Positions 35,031 to 46,659 of a stretch of DNA of 64,000 bases are shown here, one piece after another. Position 1 is the first letter of the stretch, and each line of letters begins with the position of its first letter. This stretch comes from Bolinopsis microptera. Taxonomy: Eukaryota; Ctenophora; Tentaculata; Lobata; Bolinopsidae. The DNA lies in NCBI RefSeq assembly GCF_026151205.1, contig NC_087074.1, positions 20,937,765 through 21,001,764 of the forward strand, written 5' to 3'. Made by a program: the position numbers and the translations under genes. Below the pieces are notes generated by a model. The model worked only from the letters and a program-made list of their open reading frames with translations. It had not been told where the DNA came from and ran no database searches.

Positions 35031-35776
35031 CAGGGTGGGCCAAAAGTCAGTGGGCATACGTTGGCCTTAATAGCTCAGTCACTGAGTGCCCAATTGAAAT
35101 AATTCTTTCTGGTATGACTTAATACCACCACTGGTTCGAGGAATTTGTCAAATCGAAAAATATTCGTGTTCATTTAAAAAAAATTAAGGTTCATTTTCGC
35201 ATTTATTTGATAGTTTGGATAGATGGATCGAGCCAAATTTTATTGAATTGTGTTTGGCCTTTCGAATTACGTTTGTCCTGAAAAAATGAGAGTTTTAGCT
35301 TCTCAGATCACCGAGATATGAAGCATAACGAGTTTATTCATTACGTGTGATCAGATGATTGGCTTACCTAATCACGTGATAAGGTGACCCCGTTAACCAC
35401 CCCGTTAAACATTATGAGAATCGTTAAGGCTGCCCAATTAAGGTGTCGTGTCACGGTGTCACATAATCACCCAGTCAATTTTGTTAACAAGATACACAAA
35501 ATGCTTGATAACTTCGTCATTTCTAATCTGTTTTGCGTCATGTTTTCAGATCATATAATGCAACATTTAATACTCTACCGTCTGTTCAGAAAAAACAGTA
35601 CAGGTGTTTTAATATTGAATGGGCGTGGTCTAAAATATTCGAATTTTCAAATTTTGATGACGGAATCCTCGAACCAGTAAGTACAGTATGCCATCTGCAA
35701 AGCAACAGCTCTCAAATATAAAACATGGTGGAGCTATTGAGGCCAACGTATGCCCACTGACTTTTGGCCCACCCTG
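35031..35776. mobile_element. 746-bp MITE, mariner-like, TA target site
   Basis: The termini are inverted copies beginning CAGGGTGGGCCAAAAGTCAG, about 46 bp long with roughly one mismatch. TA lies on each outer side (35,029-35,030 and 35,777-35,778). The interior has no transposase. A TA target and long TIRs fit the Tc1/mariner group. Near-identical arms imply recent insertion. Open frames of 98 and 62 codons inside show no domain. Confidence 0.88.
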
Positions 35777-36690
35777 TACAAAATAAGATATAGCAAGCAG
35801 ATGGTTTTAAAAATAATGTGCATAATTCTTTGAAATTTGCATGTATATTAGCACAATTAAATGCATTATTAGGCAGCACAGCCCATGGTTTGGGTATGTA
35901 AGGAATTAAAATATAGTTTTGCATTATAGCTGTTCACATGCACAACCTGTTAAATCTTTCGAGAGTGTGCAGTACAAGGAATAATGTATGTTTTTAGCTG
36001 CAGGTAATTAAGTGATTTAGTCATTAGTGATACAATAAATTTAAAATTGAAGTTCGACTGTTTGCACTTTAACCGTTATATCAACATTTAAAAATGAATG
36101 TTACAAAAATTGGTTTAATTAATTCGTGTTAAAATTAGGGTTATGGTTAGGAAATCAAACTACAGTACTCTGAGTAGTGCCCTTATTGCACTTGCCATTA
36201 ACGCTGTTAAAGCTAAAAACATTTAATGCAGTTTTATTCAATGAAACAAGAAATTTCAATGAAACAAGAAATTTAATTTTAACACATTTTACAGAATAAA
36301 AAGATGAATAAACAATTCATAAAATATAATGCCCATTTGGTGTATGACTTTTTGTCCTTGACTGCTAGTTTGGTTTTGGAAGGACAGGTAACTAACGGGG
36401 CAAGGAGGCAAGGTTCAGTTAGGTTTTTAGAGACAAGGCTCATATTAGGACTAGAAGAAATTTGTTAATAGACATTAGGGGTTCTGTTTATAGTTGTTAC
36501 TATTAACAGGTTACTATTAATAGGTTGCAGTCTTGTTGTGACAAAAAGTCTACACTAAAACATGCTATAGTTTATATTGTGTAGTTCACGGATATAAAAT
36601 GCAGCTTCAAGGTGGATATTAGAAAGCTGTTGACGGATGTTACTCGTCTAAATTTCTTCGAAGTAGCGCGCGCCGCTTTCTTCTCGAAAT
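35777..36690. other. Intergenic DNA
   Basis: AT-rich. A small ATGAAACAAGAAATTT duplication is present near 36,240-36,275. No gene is seen. Confidence 0.4.
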
Positions 36691-36869
36691 AGTAAGTAAG
36701 TAAGTAAGTAAAGATTATGACATAACATCATCACAAGTGATCTACAAAATATCATTGCACTAAATAAAAAAATAATTTAAATAAATATATTTTTCCATCA
36801 ACATTAATAATTTATCAAATTCAATTTTATTAATTAATAAAATCTAATACATTATCTATAAATAATTCA

Positions 36870-39800
36870 TTAATACTTCCCAGTGGAATAAAGATTTATA
36901 AAACGCTTCTTTGCCACAAAAGGACGAAACCAAAGATATTCATTATGTGTCTCCTTATTGCTTAAATAACTGGGTCCTTCAATTTTCCCTAAAACTTCAC
37001 TCGAAATATTCCAAAAATAAAAATCATTTACACTGTTTTTAGAAATCATTTCTTTCTTAAATCCTTCCAATCTAACTTTAAAGCTTAAAACTGTCGAGCA
37101 GTTCTTGACATCCGAAGGGAGTTTGTTCCAGTAAGGAATGACTCGCTCCGGAAGAAAAGAAGACTGGAGATTCTTAACTTTAGTTACACTCTTATTACAC
37201 CTATTAGTTGAAACTAGATTAAGACCAGATCTGCTCATTCTGAACAAACCCGATCCATATTCAGTCAAACCACTAGTTACTTTAAAAGCTTCGATAAGGT
37301 CCCCACGTATTCGCCGCTCTGCCAGCGTTGTCAAATTGAGGATATCCAGTCTGCGGCTGTATGGAAGAGTACCCACCTCATCAATAAGACGGGTAAACCG
37401 CCTCTGGACGCTCTCCAGCTCCAAAACAGTCCCCCAACTTCCATGAGCCGCAACTGGATTCCACAATTGGACACAATACTCAAGATGAGGTCTTATCAAA
37501 GCTTTATAAATAGCTATCATTACAACCTTTTCTCTAATAACTAAATTTCTTACAATCCAGCAGATCATACGATTTGCTTTAGAAATACATGCTTTTATCT
37601 GTTCATTCCAAAGCAAGGAGCTATGGGTAATAACCCCCAAATCTTTTTCCTGTGCAGATACTTCTAGTTCTACTCCATTTACAATATAATTCGAGTTAGG
37701 ATTATTATTCAGATTAATATGGACTACTTTACACTTGGCAGGATTGAAGTTTAAGTGCCAAATACTCTCCCAAATTTCGAGTTCTAAAATATCATCAGAT
37801 ACACTTCTATGGTTAGCTGCATTACAAACTAGCTTGAGATCATCTGCAAATAATTTAATCTTATTTTTAACATTGTCAGGTAAATCGTTTATATAAAGAA
37901 TAAATAGCAAAGGACCCAATACTGACCCCTGGGGAACACCAGATAACACGTGTTTCACCTCAGACCATTGTCCTTCTACACAAACCCTCATGGTTCTGTC
38001 TGTCAGAAAGTCTTTTATAACATCTAAAACTTTTCCCTTGACCCCAAACCCCTCCAATTTAGATAGAAGTCTAAAGTGGGGGACTGTGTCAAAAGCTTTA
38101 CTAAAATCAAAATACAAAAGATCGACAGGAGCACCTTCGTCTAAAATATCAAGAATATTATCAAATGTCTCTAAGAGATTAGAAAGACAAGATTTACCCT
38201 TCACAAATCCATGCTGATGCTTTGAAATTCGTTCTTCTAAAAATGTTAATAAATGTGCCCTCACCAACTTTTCATACACCTTGCACAAAATACAAGTTAA
38301 AGAGACAGGTCTATAATTTAAGGGATCAGATTTAACACCCTTTTTGAACAATGCTACAACAGATGCTGTCTTCCAAATGTCAGGCAGGACTCCTGTTTCT
38401 GAACACTTAACAAATAATTCAGTTACAGCTTCAACAAACTTTTCATCGTATGCTAAGGATTTCAACAACTTTGGATGAACGCCATCCGGACCAGAACTCT
38501 TAAAAACATTAAGCTTTAAAAGCTGCTTCTTAATATCAGAACTGCTAATTTCCATATCATCAATAACCTCTCTGTTATAACTCTCATTTTGGGGAAGAGG
38601 GCCAGGTGGTTCACGCACAAACACAGAACTAAAGGCACTAGCAAGTACCTCAGCTGACTCAGATGAACTATCTGTGCGTGTACCATCTCCTCTATCTAAA
38701 GAAACAACACTTGATTTGACTTGACGTTTATTACGCAAATACGAGTAAAAAGATTTGCAATTCTGTTTTAAATTAGATGTAATCTTCTTTTCATAATTTA
38801 CTTTAGCTTTAATTTCTGCCACCTCAAAAATATGCTGCTTGCTATTTGCACAGCTAAAGTTAATATCCGAAGGATTAATATCAAATTCAGCCCATGCTTT
38901 ATCTTTGTTCTTCCTCATTCTTTTAAGTGAAGTTGTACTCCATGGCAACTTGACAGGTCTGTTGTCGAGATAAACCGAAGCAGCTGGGACAGCTGCAGCA
39001 ACAGACTCCAATTTACCATGTAATTCAACCCACATATCTTGAACATTATTTGTACAACTATAATCCCATTCAATATTATTCTTACTAAAGTTAAATAACT
39101 CTTCTGAGGAAATCTTACCCCAAATAGGCTTTAAAATCTTTTGTTTGGGACTTTTGTTAGTATTGCGCGAAACAACCAGTTCAACAAGTATCCCAACATG
39201 ATCACTTTTGCCAAGCGGAGAAACGATCTTACAACCGTTGACAAGAGCATCATTTGTATACAAAACCTGATCAAGAAGACTCTCCTGGAGAGTATCTTTC
39301 ACAAGCCGTCTTCTGGTTGTTTCGTTAGTAAAGTACCACGTCAAACCACTGTCATTAAATAAATCAATATACTTTTGTTGAATCATTAAAACCTGATTCT
39401 TACTAGAAATACCACTATTTACACTTCCAGTTTCCCAAGATACACTAGGTAGGTTAAAATCTCCTATGATAATGGTTTCAAAAACATTCTTTTCACTAGA
39501 TATGTTCTTGATGCAAGATAATAACATATTGTTCTGTTTTAAATTCAAAGAAGTAGACCTATAAATACAACAAATACTAATCAATCCACCAGAGGTATTG
39601 ACATTAATAGCTAAAGAGTCTGGTGCTTTTAAAAATGAGCTCACTAATGAAGCATTACAACTGTTTTTAATATAAATAATAGAACCTCCACCTCCACTTA
39701 TGTTGCTAGTGGAATTATCGATTTTAAAATCTCTGTCTTTTCTAAACATACTAAAACCTTCAATAAAAATTTCAGCATCTAAAATATCACTATTAAAATG

Positions 39801-39908
39801 AGTTTCTGTAATGCAGATTACATGAATGGATTTATAAACTGATAGAATACATTTTAGTTCATCAATTTTATTAAATAGTCCATTAGCATTAGTATAAAAT
39901 ATATTCAT
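36870..39908 (-). CDS. LINE ORF2: endonuclease-reverse transcriptase, 1012 aa
   Basis: This is the pol protein for target-primed reverse transcription. The N-terminal APE-like endonuclease has TNANGL (residues 6-11), the catalytic Glu35 in ITETHFN, GDFNLP (149-154) and SDH (235-237). The reverse transcriptase has NYRPVSL, the HGFVKGKSC region, motif A FDFSKAFD (about 599-606), GVPQGSVLGPLLFILYINDL, and the catalytic FADD near residue 688. The C-terminal part includes HLEYCVQLWNP, as in other jockey/CR1 proteins. The frame is open throughout, so the enzyme could be active. The start is the first ATG after ORF1's stop. Confidence 0.94.
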   Translation of the reverse strand: MNIFYTNANGLFNKIDELKCILSVYKSIHVICITETHFNSDILDAEIFIEGFSMFRKDRDFKIDNSTSNISGGGGSIIYIKNSCNASLVSSFLKAPDSLAINVNTSGGLISICCIYRSTSLNLKQNNMLLSCIKNISSEKNVFETIIIGDFNLPSVSWETGSVNSGISSKNQVLMIQQKYIDLFNDSGLTWYFTNETTRRRLVKDTLQESLLDQVLYTNDALVNGCKIVSPLGKSDHVGILVELVVSRNTNKSPKQKILKPIWGKISSEELFNFSKNNIEWDYSCTNNVQDMWVELHGKLESVAAAVPAASVYLDNRPVKLPWSTTSLKRMRKNKDKAWAEFDINPSDINFSCANSKQHIFEVAEIKAKVNYEKKITSNLKQNCKSFYSYLRNKRQVKSSVVSLDRGDGTRTDSSSESAEVLASAFSSVFVREPPGPLPQNESYNREVIDDMEISSSDIKKQLLKLNVFKSSGPDGVHPKLLKSLAYDEKFVEAVTELFVKCSETGVLPDIWKTASVVALFKKGVKSDPLNYRPVSLTCILCKVYEKLVRAHLLTFLEERISKHQHGFVKGKSCLSNLLETFDNILDILDEGAPVDLLYFDFSKAFDTVPHFRLLSKLEGFGVKGKVLDVIKDFLTDRTMRVCVEGQWSEVKHVLSGVPQGSVLGPLLFILYINDLPDNVKNKIKLFADDLKLVCNAANHRSVSDDILELEIWESIWHLNFNPAKCKVVHINLNNNPNSNYIVNGVELEVSAQEKDLGVITHSSLLWNEQIKACISKANRMICWIVRNLVIREKVVMIAIYKALIRPHLEYCVQLWNPVAAHGSWGTVLELESVQRRFTRLIDEVGTLPYSRRLDILNLTTLAERRIRGDLIEAFKVTSGLTEYGSGLFRMSRSGLNLVSTNRCNKSVTKVKNLQSSFLPERVIPYWNKLPSDVKNCSTVLSFKVRLEGFKKEMISKNSVNDFYFWNISSEVLGKIEGPSYLSNKETHNEYLWFRPFVAKKRFINLYSTGKY

Positions 39909-39937
39909 GGGCTGACTACATTCTTTGTTACTGCTAT

Positions 39938-40909
39938 TTACTTCTTCTCCACCTTCTTCTCTGTCTTTTCCTTCTCTGCTTCTTCCCGCCTCTTCTTCCT
40001 CTCTTCTCTGGCTAAAAAACGGATCTCTCGGTCTGCTCTGCAGAGATCCAGATTTATCCAGTATGATGACTCTTTCCAGCCCTTGCCATGGTTGGAATAA
40101 TAGTTAACTGACTCCTCGTCAGCTGTCTGGATGATCAATGGCCGACAGGAGTCTGGCTTACCTGGATCCACTTTACCTGCACGATGGCAACTGATAAAGT
40201 CACTTTTTTCAATCTTTAGTGTCTCCTTGCAGAACTTCGAGTCCTCTTCCTGGCGTAGCTTGGAGTTAGTTTTCTTGCTCTCTGGTACATTCAAAACACA
40301 CAGATTGAGCTTTCTTAAATTTCGCTCATATGCATCAGTGTGCATCTTTGACTGAACTTTACTGACAACACTTTGAGAAGCTTGCTGTAGGCTCATTTCT
40401 TCAATAACTTTCTTCTGACTATTTGCAGTAACATCTGCCCAGGTTTGGAAAGCCTGGTTCACAATTTTTGTGATTTCTTTTGGTTTTTCAGATGAATCAT
40501 TAGAAGAACTGGTATGACTCACAGAATCTTCGACAATTCCTCTAATACACGGAGTAAGGGCACCAAGTTCTTCTCTAATAACATTCCGTAGGGTCTTGGT
40601 TTCTTCACTGTCTGGATTTGTGGACTGGCTTCTTGTGCCCTTGATGTGGGGAGAGATAAAGCAATTTTGGCAGCGCCAGTTAGTCAAGTGGTTACCTTCT
40701 TCCTGCGTTAATCCAGTAAGCCCAACACAGCAGTAGTGCCAGTACATGTCGCAAGTTGCACATGCCAAAGAAAACTCCTCCGCAATATATCTTCTACATT
40801 CACAGCTACGATCTTCTTCTTCTTCAATTTCTCCATTATCCGCTGTCATATCGACCTTCACTGGACTTTTCTTGACATCTCTTGATCGTGTCATATCTCC
40901 GGGTGTCAT
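39938..40909 (-). CDS. LINE ORF1: PHD-finger RNA-binding protein, 323 aa
   Basis: This is the probable nucleic-acid-binding partner of ORF2. Residues 36-83 form a PHD-type C4HC3 zinc finger (Cys36, 38, 50, 53; His58; Cys61, 80, 83). The middle is acidic and polar. The C-terminal third resembles the RNA-binding fold of LINE ORF1 proteins, with LCVLNVPES, a later SCHRAGK, RPLIIQ and a WINLDLCRADREIR phrase. It ends in a strongly basic/acidic Lys-Glu tail. PHD-containing ORF1 proteins are known from CR1-clade elements. Confidence 0.88.
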   Translation of the reverse strand: MTPGDMTRSRDVKKSPVKVDMTADNGEIEEEEDRSCECRRYIAEEFSLACATCDMYWHYCCVGLTGLTQEEGNHLTNWRCQNCFISPHIKGTRSQSTNPDSEETKTLRNVIREELGALTPCIRGIVEDSVSHTSSSNDSSEKPKEITKIVNQAFQTWADVTANSQKKVIEEMSLQQASQSVVSKVQSKMHTDAYERNLRKLNLCVLNVPESKKTNSKLRQEEDSKFCKETLKIEKSDFISCHRAGKVDPGKPDSCRPLIIQTADEESVNYYSNHGKGWKESSYWINLDLCRADREIRFLAREERKKRREEAEKEKTEKKVEKK

Positions 40910-40960
40910 ACCTCAAATTATTTGTTATATAGTAGTGTTGAAAGTATTAAAATAAATGGC

Positions 40961-43445
40961 CTGATGGTTCACATAGCCATGTGTATACGCGTATTGCGTG
41001 ACGCGCTTGTTTCACAAGTTGAATATATATATATATATTTATTTATTGAATATATATATATTTGCCGCCTTCGGCGGTCGCGTTGCTCTAATCAGAGCCC
41101 TCTCGCTTGCAGTATCAATGATTATAATATTACGTTTTTCGTTTTATTTTTGGCTTAGCTCGCTTGTTGAAGCACCGCGTGCATTGCCAATTGCTGCATG
41201 CTTGCTTCTAAGCAATAATACATTGCGCTTTACAATTTAACGTTGCTAAGTCACGTGTTTATAAAACGATTTAGCTAATAGCATTGGCTTTAGTTTTTAA
41301 GGAAAACGTGCGTTTTTTATTTAGTATTCAATCTGCGTTCAATTAAAAACTAATTGCACAATGGGCCTGGGGCCGGGGAAAAGTAGGGCTGAAATATGTA
41401 TTTTATTGACTGCAAATAATAAAGAAATTAGGGAGAATTTTAAAAAGTAGTTATGATGTTTATGTCATTACTTGTAGCGCTATGCACTACTGGGCCGCGC
41501 CGCGCATCTTCTCGCAATCACAGTAGGTCGGAGAAATGCACCACTGTGCGTGGCCAAGCTGCAAAGGATTGACATCGTGAATCAATCTCATTACTTTTGA
41601 TTTCACAATAAAAAGTTTAATAATACAAAAGTTAAATTTATTACCAATTATTCAATTTCATTACATATAATAAATTTTAATATTAGAAGCACTGCGCAGA
41701 ATAAATGTTTTAAACTGTAAACTATATCGATTGTTGTGACTTACTATCGATTAACTTCTTTGAGATTCCTCGTGAGGCTTAATGTGATACCGATGTAGTT
41801 ATAACTTATAATATTGCATCGAGTTAACCAGTGATACTGGTAAAATATTTGTTTGAAATATGAAGACCGTCAACGAGTCCAACTCGGCGCGCGTCTTGGT
41901 AAGTTACAGTAAAACAAAATTTTTATTTACCACAAAACAAGCAATACATATTTAATATTATTATACATTTACAAATAAATCTAAATTTAAATTCAGCTAT
42001 ATACACAATACACAGCCCGCCGCGCAGACAGCCACACATTGCTGAGAGATTCTCAGGTGCAGATGTAAGCGCCGCGCGCGCGAGGTTTGTTATCTTACAA
42101 TTACATGTCACGATATATTATTAATTATCAGAGAATTTTAGAAGCAAAATAATAATTGCATATTGGGAAAATTTCGGTCGTTAACGCAGTACAGGGCGTG
42201 GACACTGCAATGCTAATAACGGAAAATTTTGAGGCACGAGTTTCATTCAGCTACCCAATTTATATGTGACATGTACTTGTATTAAATTCAGATAAATGTT
42301 AGTAACAATCGACGTCAACATTGTGCAACTGTAAACTGCAAAATGTTAACGTCGATTATCACTAAATCAGATCTCGCAAGTTACTAATTCTTTGCACTAT
42401 ATATGTTACGTCACTATAGCATATGTCATTCATATTGTACGTTATATAAGATAAAAATAAACATTTTATAATTGTTTCAATGTTCAACACTGCTAAAAAA
42501 CAAATACCTACTTGCCCATCGATTAAGCAGTCGCCAAAACAAGGCTCAAAGTTAATTTACCTTCAGCTTCACACCTCGTTTTGGAGACTGAAGGATGTCA
42601 ATAAATAAATAATGGATAACATTAATACTGAATATGATGGATAATCAGTAATATCAATAAAATCCACAATCACTAATCATGTTTTCGATGGGCAAGCACT
42701 CGCAACTGGATGCTGAAACAAACGGCGCAAGTCTTGCACCGTTCATGCAGCATAGAGAAACAAATTTTAGAGAAACAGCATACGTCGCGAGATATCATGA
42801 GCTCCGCTAACTCTGCGATTCTAACGGATGAATCAGGCTACCCCGACAGAAACACAGGTAACAGGGGGTTGTGGAAGGACACGAACACTGTTCGTTAACT
42901 CGTACCCCGGGTACCCCCTATATATATCTATGTCCCGCCGGAGAGAGCCCACCACCAGTCATATCGAAAGCAGCTTTTAATTCTGCATTATAAATATCGC
43001 GTCGTCATAATAAATAATATACATTACCACTACACACTTGTCACTACACACTTTTATGCACAGTACAACTAAAATATTAACAAGAGACAGAAGAGTTTTA
43101 CATCGGCTCAGCACCGCAAGGACGTTGGCTATACACGTGGTTCATAAATTAGTTTGATTTGGGTACGGTTCGACCGGGAAAGTGGTCGGGATTAGTTCTC
43201 ATAATGAGTGATCACTGTCGTCAGATATATTAGAGCGGGAACTCCCCCAGGTTCCGGACGAAACGCGCACAGTATTTAGAGTATCAGCGCGCAATGCTGT
43301 GCGCGCGCGCGTTCCCATATTGTTTTATCATTCGGCGACCGCGTTCAACGTGACTGGTGAGGAAGTGCTATGTTGTTTACCTAAATTCAAGCATGGTATC
43401 CATAGATAAGATTATCAGTCAGTAAGTGGGAATAACAGGCAAGTA
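40961..43445. other. Intergenic DNA, possibly LINE 5' UTR at left
   Basis: The first few hundred bases include an (AT)n run (41,025-41,060) and a GCCGCCTTCGGCGG hairpin at about 41,061-41,075, and may be LINE 5' UTR. The rest is AT-rich with isolated CG-rich patches (about 42,070 and 43,290-43,315). No gene is recognised. Confidence 0.35.
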
Positions 43446-45608
43446 TCACTTGTACAGTAGGAAAAGTAGAGGTCCTAATACACTACCCTGAGGGACTCCA
43501 AATTCGACCGGTAATTCATCAGATTTGGTATCTAGAACATTTACAAATTGTTTCCTATTAGACAAGTAACTAGAGATAAGATTCAGAGCATTCCCTCTTA
43601 TACCATAGTTTTTTAATTTAGTAGTTAGTTTACAGTGATCTAGAGTGTCAAAGGCTTTTGAGAGATCGATGAAGACCCCTAGGACATGTTGCTTTTTACT
43701 AATTAACGATTCTATATGTTCTACAGAGTAGTTCAGTGCATGGCTGGTGGAGTGTCCTTTCCTAAAGCCGAACTGGTTTTCATGTATTATCCCCTTGGAA
43801 GTAAGGAAACTATAGAGCCTCTTATAAATTAACTTTTCTAGAATTTTCCCGAATACAGGTAGAGTTGATACTGGTCTATAGTTTTCTAATAGCTGTTCAT
43901 CTTCTTTTTTGTAAATGGGGCTGATTCTCCCAGTCTTCAATTCATCGGGGAAGTGGCCTTCTTGCATGCATTTGTTAAAGTATCTAGCTAAGTACGGTGC
44001 AGTAATTTGGCATGACTTCTTGATCACATGAATAGGTATGTCACTGGATTTCCCGTTTTTTAGTTCGCTTATGGTCTCTTTAATCTCAGTACAGTCAGAA
44101 TCCCAAAGATAAATACTGGACGTAATTGATGTTGGCAGGTAGTCAGTAAATGAAGGCAGCGAATTTATTCTCAAATAGTCACCAGAGTATGCTTCGTTCA
44201 GGTTAGCTGCAATAGAGGCAAAGTATTTATTGAACTCATTTGCAATTATACGACGATTAATCACACGTTCATTATTTATCACGAAGTTCGGCTTGATCTC
44301 ACGTCTTTTCTTACCACGTAGTTCGTTGATTATCTGCCAGGTTTTCTTACTATCTCCAGCGCATTCTGTAATCTTAACACCATGATACTTACGTTTTGCA
44401 GAATTGATAAGGTGGTTTAATAACTTCCGGTGTGCCTTAAATTCTTCATGACGTGTTACCTTATTTGTACAATTATAACAAAGAGTAAGACAGTCTGCAT
44501 GGCTAGGTGAAGAGTTGCTGAGGCATTTCTTCTTAACTGCCTTTTTCCATAGGTCATAAAGCTCATGTTTTCTATTTATAGAGGCAATTAGGCCAGATGT
44601 AATCCATGGGTTGTTTTTAGCAGTACGTTTAGAACACTTAGGCTGGTCTAGTTTACATGCGTTGTCTAGTTGATGATTGAATAGAGTGAAAAAAGTACTG
44701 AAATCTTCTGGTGGATCACTTGTTAATTCATTGTCTAGTACTTCGACAAATTTGTTCACATTAGTAGCACAGTAGTCATAGTACTGGAAGTGCTTTTGTT
44801 CATGATCCTCAGCACTGACTAGGGGTGAGTTGAATATGTTAAATACAGCATGATGGTGACTGATGCAGGTACTAATCGTTCCAGAGCAGATAGAGTTTTC
44901 GATGTTGGTGGTGAGTATGTTGTCAATGCATGATTGGTTACATCCTGGTTTATGATGCGTAGACGTAGAAATAAGTGGTGATAAACCTAGGCCTAGAATA
45001 AGGTTTTCAAAGTCTTGAACGAGTTTACTGTTTTCATCATGGAGATTAATGTTGAAGTCTCCTAGTATGTAAACATTCTTTTTTGAGCATGATTCAATCA
45101 TTTTTCTAAGTTCATTTAGTGCCTCTGAGGCGTTCCCACTAGGAGGACGGTACAGAACTCCTACATGTAGAGGTTCATCATGTTGAATGGTAATAAATAG
45201 GGTTTCAAGATTTTTGGTTACCCATGATAATTCTTCGTTTACAACTCCATTAAGTTCGTCCTTTAAGTACAATGCTACTCCACTTCCCTTCGCTTTATTG
45301 ATATGTTTATCTTGGTAGAAACAATTGTATCCCTCTAGATGGTAAACAGTGCTTTCCTCTATTCCAATATTGGTTTCAGCAAGTCCAATAATTTTAAATT
45401 TTTCGGCTATTAGGTCTAGTTCCATGCTAAAGGCATCAAAATTTGTTTTATTGCCATCTATGTTCTGGAAAATCATGGAGCAGTTGCTTGCAAAACACGG
45501 TTTGATATGTGTGTTAAAGTCCTTAATTGTATAGGATCTACAGTTTTCCAAAACATCAGACATCTTTTGGAGACATGGGTCACAGTCATTAACTTCAGGA
45601 TCGGTCAT
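43446..45608 (-). pseudogene. LINE pol, N-terminal 720 aa, cut within RT (5'-inverted half)
   Basis: One open frame encodes the endonuclease (AETNIG, GDFNINLHD, CIDNIL, SHHHAVF) and most of the RT (ENYRPVSTLPVFGK, FRKGHSTSHALNYS, FIDLSKAFDTLDH, GVPQGSVLGPLLFLLY). It breaks off just before the expected YINDL and FADD. The missing remainder is found on the opposite strand from about 46,660. Sequence style (YRPVSTLP, STSHAL, YGIRG) matches the element at 49,239 more than the one at 36,870, so it is a different CR1/L2-like lineage. Confidence 0.92.
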
Positions 45609-46659
45609 TACTTTAAAAGGATTATATTTTTTAGATATAGAATGTTTACAAACTTACAAGCATCGAGGAGACGGTGTACACTCATAAGTGACGCTTTTGC
45701 AGTCTGTAAGGATCCTCTCAGTACGATTGAAGACCACTAAAGCCATTTCAGTTATGTTAACAGAACGACACCACTCCAAGTAGCAAGATTCGAGGACATT
45801 AACACCAAAATTTTGTATTGTATTCAATTGTTGGGTGACACATTAACTTCATTTTAAAAACGGAGTGAACGATACATTCATACAAATTAAGTGATGCAAT
45901 TGGCAGAGCATAGGAAAACAAATTTTTTTAGGAAAACAAATTTAAATTTTGGTATTTATTAATAACAATCAAAACATATCATATCATAAAAATAAAGCCG
46001 CGCGTTGGTTGACTGCCTCAGTAAGGTGAATAATTTAAGCTTGAAGGTGCCCTGCGAATTTACAGAACCTTATGCGGCGATCACATATTCATGAGGACCT
46101 GTGAGCGCCAAAATTAATTTAAAGTTTCTAGAAATCATACATCACTACAAGTTACTCATGCTTTTGGATTATAAGAGTGCGGATTGTCAGGTATTTCATT
46201 CATTCATACTTAATCGGTTTAAAGCTGTATATTTAGAACTCACTATTGTTTAAACTACGAAAGCAGAACGTAGATAATGGACAATATACCGACGACAATA
46301 CCAAGGACCCGAGTGCCACATTGACTTTTCCGGATCCGTTTTTACCGAAGGCTTATCCACCAGTTACTCATGCTGCATGTATAGTCTGATAATATTTTGT
46401 CTTATCTCTAGCAAGCATTCTGCAAATTGAAGTGTCGTATTTACACGGGCTTAACAGAAATATATACCATTGCTACCGATATTATTTGAAATCTCAATAA
46501 TATGTCCCAAAACGAATATCACGTGCTGCTCGGAATGTCCAAGCTATGTAGGTGTAATACAAAAAATAAAGATGGAATGAGATAAAATTGGATTCGAATC
46601 CAATTTCTTCTTGCAACAGCTTGCTCAAAAGCTTTATTTTCGTAGTTGAGTGTGTTAAC
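45609..46659. other. Between the two LINE halves
   Basis: Probably inverted 5' UTR of the same LINE, or host DNA. On the minus strand a short open stretch (phrase WCRSVNITEMALVVFNRTER) precedes ORF2, but no ORF1 domain can be recognised. Confidence 0.35.

Larger units (their letters stand above)
36691..40960 (-). mobile_element. Apparently intact two-ORF LINE (jockey superfamily, CR1-like)
   Basis: On the minus strand the order is 5' region, ORF1 (40,909-39,938), a 29-bp gap, ORF2 (39,908-36,870), a 3' UTR of about 160 bp, and a (TTAC)n tail at 36,712-36,691. Neither ORF has a stop or frameshift, and ORF2 keeps the endonuclease and RT catalytic residues. The exact 5' end and a target-site duplication could not be fixed. 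Confidence 0.85.

Noticed and set aside
37138-37446. Plus-strand open frames across 37,138-40,955
   Set aside because: They lie antisense to the LINE ORFs and show no independent protein features.
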